DNA of 64,000 nt from F23-B02 sp963633225 (GTDB lineage: Bacteria; Bacillota; Clostridia; Oscillospirales; Oscillospiraceae): the NCBI GenBank assembly GCA_963633225.1, contig CAVGXR010000042.1, positions 62,001 through 126,000 on the forward strand. Reading direction: 5' to 3'. The notes beneath the pieces were generated by a model. It made no database searches. It was not told where the DNA came from and saw only the letters and a list, made by a program, of their open reading frames with translations. How positions within the stretch are numbered: the stretch's first letter is position 1; the number at the start of each line of letters is the position of its first letter. A program made the translations under genes and the position numbers. Positions 61,010-64,000 of the stretch are shown here, piece by piece.

Positions 61010-61426
61010 TCAAAACTCCAATTCGTCCATAACGGACGCAATATTTTCCGGCGTTATCTCGCTTTCGGCAAGCTTATCCCAGCTTGCCTCATCCCATATC
61101 TCGGCATGGTTATTACAGCCGATAACGGCAACATTTTTTGTAAGATGAGCATACTCGCGCAGATGTGCAGGCACAAGCGTGCGTCCCTGATTATCAAGCT
61201 CGCATCTGGCCGCATAAGCAAAAAGCGGGCGCATTCTCCGCTGCTTTACATAGCTCATGGCGTTTACCTTATCCGAAAACTCCCTCCAGCTGTCCGCGCT
61301 GTAGACCGAAAGGCAGTCATCCATGGAAAGCGTTATATAGAACACGTCGCCAAGCTCGTCCCTGAGCTTTGCCGGAATAAACAGCCGGCCCTTGCTGTCG
61401 ATGCTGTGCCTGTATTCGCCTGTCAA
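61010..61426 (-). CDS. mraZ: Transcriptional regulator MraZ
   Basis: DNA-binding ring protein that represses the dcw operon, including itself. The 138 residues consist of two SpoVT/AbrB-like MraZ repeats, with LTGEYRHSIDSKGRLFIPAKLRDEL and the second repeat with DNQGRTLVPAHLREYA. The start is taken as TTG at 61426, six bases after GAGGTG, which gives the usual family N terminus; a longer frame would translate through the operator region. Confidence 0.93.
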   Translation of the reverse strand: MTGEYRHSIDSKGRLFIPAKLRDELGDVFYITLSMDDCLSVYSADSWREFSDKVNAMSYVKQRRMRPLFAYAARCELDNQGRTLVPAHLREYAHLTKNVAVIGCNNHAEIWDEASWDKLAESEITPENIASVMDELEF

Positions 61427-61458
61427 CGTGCTCACCTCTTTTTCGTGCAATTTCGATG

Positions 61459-61484
61459 CACTTTGCACCACTTTGCACCACTAT
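61459..61484 (-). promoter_or_regulatory. MraZ operator: three direct repeats
   Basis: On the minus strand, ATAGTG, AAAGTG and AAAGTG (61479-61484, 61469-61474, 61459-61464) repeat at exactly 10-bp period inside the longer unit AAAGTGGTGC. This matches the AAAGTG-type MraZ box described in Mollicutes. It lies at and just downstream of the predicted start point, so binding would block transcription. Confidence 0.75.
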
Positions 61485-61490
61485 GCTTTG

Positions 61491-61519
61491 ATTATAGAGA
61501 TTAACAGGCAAAAAATCAA
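61491..61519 (-). promoter_or_regulatory. Sigma-A promoter of the dcw cluster
   Basis: TTGATT (61514-61519), 17-bp spacer, TATAAT (61491-61496) on the minus strand. Same hexamers and spacing as the fba promoter. Confidence 0.78.
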
Positions 61520-61539
61520 GAACATTTTGGTAACATATA

Positions 61540-61578
61540 AAAATATGCAGTACCTCATGGGACGGTACTGCATATTTT
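61540..61578 (-). terminator. Terminator of the acyl-CoA dehydrogenase gene
   Basis: Fifteen-bp perfect stem AAAATATGCAGTACC / GGTACTGCATATTTT (61540-61554 and 61564-61578), loop of nine, T-rich end on the minus strand. It insulates the dcw promoter. Confidence 0.88.
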
Positions 61579-61584
61579 GCTGTT

Positions 61585-62724
61585 TTATTTTCCCGCCGAG
61601 TTTATGACGGCATTTGAGATTATTATCTTGCATATCTCCGATGTGCCCTCGGCAATGGTGAGCATTTGAGCGTCACGGAAGCAGCGATCGACCTCAAAAT
61701 CGGAGGAAAGACCGTTTGCACCGTGGATCTGACGTGCGCTTTTGCATATCTCGCAGGCAAGCTCCGTGCTCATGAGCTTTGCAGCCGCAACATCAGCCGC
61801 CGCATGGCGTTCCTTCGCGTCATACTGGTCCGCCGCGCAGTAGAGCATGCACCTTGATGCCGACAGCTTTGCGTACATCTCGGCAAGCATGAAGGCTATG
61901 CCCTGATACGACGAGAGATTGCGGCCATATTTTCCTGTCTCTGTCGAATAGTTATTTGCAAGCTCCAGCGCTCTGCCGGCTATGCCCGCGGCTATCGACG
62001 CGACGGCAAGGCGGCCAAGCTGCAGCGTGGGCTTCAAGAGTGCATAGCCCTGATTTTCCTCGCCTATTATATTCCCCGCCGGTATGCGGCAGCTGTCAAA
62101 CTCCGCTCTGCCAGTAGGACAGCTGTTGAGACCTATCATTCGCGGACCGTTGTCCGCAATAAGTCCCTCAGCCGCTGCATCGACATAGAAAAGGCTTATA
62201 TCACGGCTGCGCCCAGTGAGCGCGGTGCGTGCCGCTATTATATAGCCGTCAGCCTTGCCCGATGCGGTTATCCACGATTTTGAGCCGTTTACTATCCACT
62301 CATCGCCGAGGCGTATGGCCGTCGTGTTGATACCGAGAACGTCAGATCCGCCTCTTTCCTCGCTTATTGCATAGGCAACGAGCTTATTAAGAGCAAAGCC
62401 GGGCTCGAGAATTTTTGCCTTCAGCTCCGCGGAAGCTGCATTATTCATTATATCGCAGGCGAGAACATGCGGAACGAGTGCAAGTGCAAGTGATGCGCTG
62501 CCGCGGGCAAGCTCTTCAAATATCACGCACATATCCGAGGCTCTGTAGCTGCCGCCGCTCATGAGCTCCGGCGACACAAGGCCGAGCTCGCCGCAGCGCT
62601 TTATAAGCTGCGTCGGAAACGTTCCGCTCTTATCGAGCTCCTGAGCCACCGGAACGACCTCCTCGGCGACAAAGCGTCTGACCTTATCCTTCAGCGCCTT
62701 CTGGCGTTCATTTAACATATACAT
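61585..62724 (-). CDS. Acyl-CoA dehydrogenase
   Basis: FAD enzyme that oxidises acyl-CoA to enoyl-CoA, about 379 residues. Visible are the N-terminal helical domain, the ISEERGGSDVLGINTTA-type flavin segment near 120, GSKSWITASG near 150 and the C-terminal region with QIHGANGLSSDF and AEGTSEICKIIISNAV. The catalytic glutamate is probably in AEGTSE. No etfAB or other fatty-acid genes are adjacent, so the substrate is unknown. Several starts are close together; ATG 62724 is used because GTG 62733 is too near the AGGAG site. Adjacent to the YtoI-like gene. Confidence 0.9.
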   Translation of the reverse strand: MYMLNERQKALKDKVRRFVAEEVVPVAQELDKSGTFPTQLIKRCGELGLVSPELMSGGSYRASDMCVIFEELARGSASLALALVPHVLACDIMNNAASAELKAKILEPGFALNKLVAYAISEERGGSDVLGINTTAIRLGDEWIVNGSKSWITASGKADGYIIAARTALTGRSRDISLFYVDAAAEGLIADNGPRMIGLNSCPTGRAEFDSCRIPAGNIIGEENQGYALLKPTLQLGRLAVASIAAGIAGRALELANNYSTETGKYGRNLSSYQGIAFMLAEMYAKLSASRCMLYCAADQYDAKERHAAADVAAAKLMSTELACEICKSARQIHGANGLSSDFEVDRCFRDAQMLTIAEGTSEICKIIISNAVINSAGK

Positions 62725-62729
62725 ATCAT

Positions 62730-64000
62730 TCACTCTCCTTGCTTTGCCGTGAACATGAGTATGGCCTTCGTGTACGAGAAGCTGTCGTCGAATATCTCCT
62801 CCTCAAGCGTACAGCCGTTCTCGCCGCGGCGCGTGAGCTTGCTTGAGAGCATGAGGCTTTCGTGAACGCCTATAGTCTTGGAGGCAAAAAATGTTCCGCT
62901 TTCGATAACGCAGCCCTCGCCGAGTATCTGACCGGCATGGCGCAGGGCCGCCGTCAGCACAACAGGCAGCGTAAACTCCGAAGGATCCGCCTCTCCCCTG
63001 TTCGGGATGCGGATATTATAATACTTCTCCTCATCCGAATCGGAAACATCCGCAGCCTCAAGGAAGGATTCAAACATCGGGGCCCCGCCGCTGCCGCCGG
63101 AGAACATGAAGTAGCGCAGGACATCGTTCATATCCAGAACGCCGCTGACCTTATCGCCGTCCATCACCGCAGCGATGCTGTTGCCGGAGATGAGCATTTC
63201 CTCGGCTATTCTGGTCATAGGCGTTTCGCAGTCAAAGTGCAGGCACTGCCCGTCGGGGCGGAGAATACCGTATATGCGCTGCGAGGGGTTTGCCGCAAAA
63301 GCCCGCGGAACGTCAAGCGCTCCGCACAGCCTGAGATTTTCATCGACAACGGGGTATGTCTGGATGGATATATCCTCACAGAGCTTGTGCCAGTCGGCTA
63401 CAACGTCATTACTATATAAATACTGCGGCATCTTCATCCACGCCTGAGCCTCGTCGGGACTCTCGGTAAACGACGTGCGCAGCTTTTCCAGCAGCAGCAT
63501 TATCGTTATGCTGTCCTGAAGAGCACTTATTACAGCGCGGCCGCCGCGTTCGGCATAAACAAGCGTCAGCGGAGCCGCGCTCGCGCCGCCGGTGAGCATG
63601 AGGTTTGCGCCCAGCTCGATGATCAGTGCCTGCATGTCCGGTCTGTCCCCGACAAGGCACAAAACATTTGCATTGTCCTGTGCATCCTTCGAAAGCGCTC
63701 TGCGAAGCTGCTCCTCGCTGCCGTCGCATATGATAATGCGCTCTATCAGTCTGTCGGCATCGGCAGGCTCTATGATCATCGTAAGTCCGAGAAGCTTAAC
63801 TGCACGCCTGATGCTGACAGGCTCCGAGTCCGGCGCTGCGCTCGAATCTATCTTGAACGTGCCTGACTTGGGCTTTGTTACTACAAGCCCCTGAGCCTCG
63901 GCATCCTTTATTGCCTTGTAAACAGTTCCGACACTGACATCGAGTATTTCAGACAGCCGCCGGACGGATATCTTCGTTCCGGCGTCAAGCTCCTTTATAT
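62730..64000 (-). CDS. YtoI-like regulator: wHTH, DRTGG, CBS pair and hotdog domains (5' end outside window)
   Basis: The frame continues without a stop to the window edge, so the apparent ATG at 63779 is internal and the N terminus is missing. The edge part encodes a GntR-type winged helix (SVRRLSEILDVSVGTVYKAI, then KPKSGTFKI). A DRTGG domain follows with VGDRPDMQALIIELGANLMLTGG, then a CBS pair and a hotdog-like C-terminal domain. This order matches YtoI of Bacillus. CBS domains usually bind adenosyl ligands and the hotdog fold binds acyl thioesters, so a metabolite-responsive regulator is inferred. It overlaps or abuts the acyl-CoA dehydrogenase gene, which may be its partner or target. 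Confidence 0.85.
   Translation of the reverse strand, partial: IKELDAGTKISVRRLSEILDVSVGTVYKAIKDAEAQGLVVTKPKSGTFKIDSSAAPDSEPVSIRRAVKLLGLTMIIEPADADRLIERIIICDGSEEQLRRALSKDAQDNANVLCLVGDRPDMQALIIELGANLMLTGGASAAPLTLVYAERGGRAVISALQDSITIMLLLEKLRTSFTESPDEAQAWMKMPQYLYSNDVVADWHKLCEDISIQTYPVVDENLRLCGALDVPRAFAANPSQRIYGILRPDGQCLHFDCETPMTRIAEEMLISGNSIAAVMDGDKVSGVLDMNDVLRYFMFSGGSGGAPMFESFLEAADVSDSDEEKYYNIRIPNRGEADPSEFTLPVVLTAALRHAGQILGEGCVIESGTFFASKTIGVHESLMLSSKLTRRGENGCTLEEEIFDDSFSYTKAILMFTAKQGE

Overview
The window looks like a chromosomal segment of a spore-forming Gram-positive member of the Clostridia, most likely an Oscillospirales/Ruminococcaceae-type gut bacterium. This is inferred from gene content and not from any marker-gene comparison. 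Sporulation genes are present: yunB, cotJ, cwlD, spoIVA, sigH and sigK with its pro-sequence. So are a Firmicutes-type dcw cluster and a Firmicutes-type rimP-nusA-infB operon. dapA and a DNPR-type MurE point to meso-diaminopimelate peptidoglycan. Coding density is very high, and long open frames antisense to real genes are common because of biased codon use. I saw no rRNA or tRNA genes, no CRISPR array, no insertion sequence and no prophage.

Layout. 0-6.4 kb (+): murD, a PLP lyase, yunB, ligA, then a spore-coat pair made of a fused CotJA-CotJB gene and cotJC. 6.5-12 kb: a dicarboxylate/amino-acid symporter and a PPi-type phosphofructokinase (-), divergent from class II aldolase and a strongly degenerate P1B-type ATPase (+). 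12-24 kb (-): a Xer recombinase, the cwlD-radA-(unknown) group, an aminotransferase, spoIVA, trmK-nif3, two small proteins, sigH and ruvCAB. 24-36 kb: an ATP-grasp/leucine-rich-repeat fusion (+), xerD with a small membrane protein, queA-tgt-yajC-TIGR04086, dapA, a UPF0340 gene divergent from a DUF3048 lipoprotein, and a large secreted LRR protein with a C-terminal dockerin. 36-45.7 kb (-): rimP-nusA-rnpM-ylxQ-infB-rbfA-nrnA-truB-ribF, then vanY-type peptidase and sigK. 45.8-49 kb (+): an 899-residue multidomain iron-sulfur flavoprotein and a His-rich CsoR repressor. 49-61.5 kb (-): the dcw cluster from mraZ to ftsZ. 61.5-64 kb (-): a YtoI-like regulator, cut by the window edge, with an acyl-CoA dehydrogenase.

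Functional themes are cell-wall synthesis and division (mraZ to ftsZ, murD, dapA, vanY), sporulation in both compartments, translation and transcription housekeeping, and recombination and repair (ruvCAB, radA, ligA, two Xer proteins).

The least ordinary signals are: the catalytically dead P-type ATPase; the ATP-grasp/LRR fusion; the dockerin LRR protein; the CotJA-CotJB fusion; and a recurring leader design at four genes (spoIVA, murA, cwlD, TIGR04086). In that design a hairpin's 3' arm is also the Shine-Dalgarno sequence and, in three of the four, a T-run fills the spacer before the start codon. Many promoters with 16-18 bp spacing can be read by eye. They are sequence matches only, not mapped starts.
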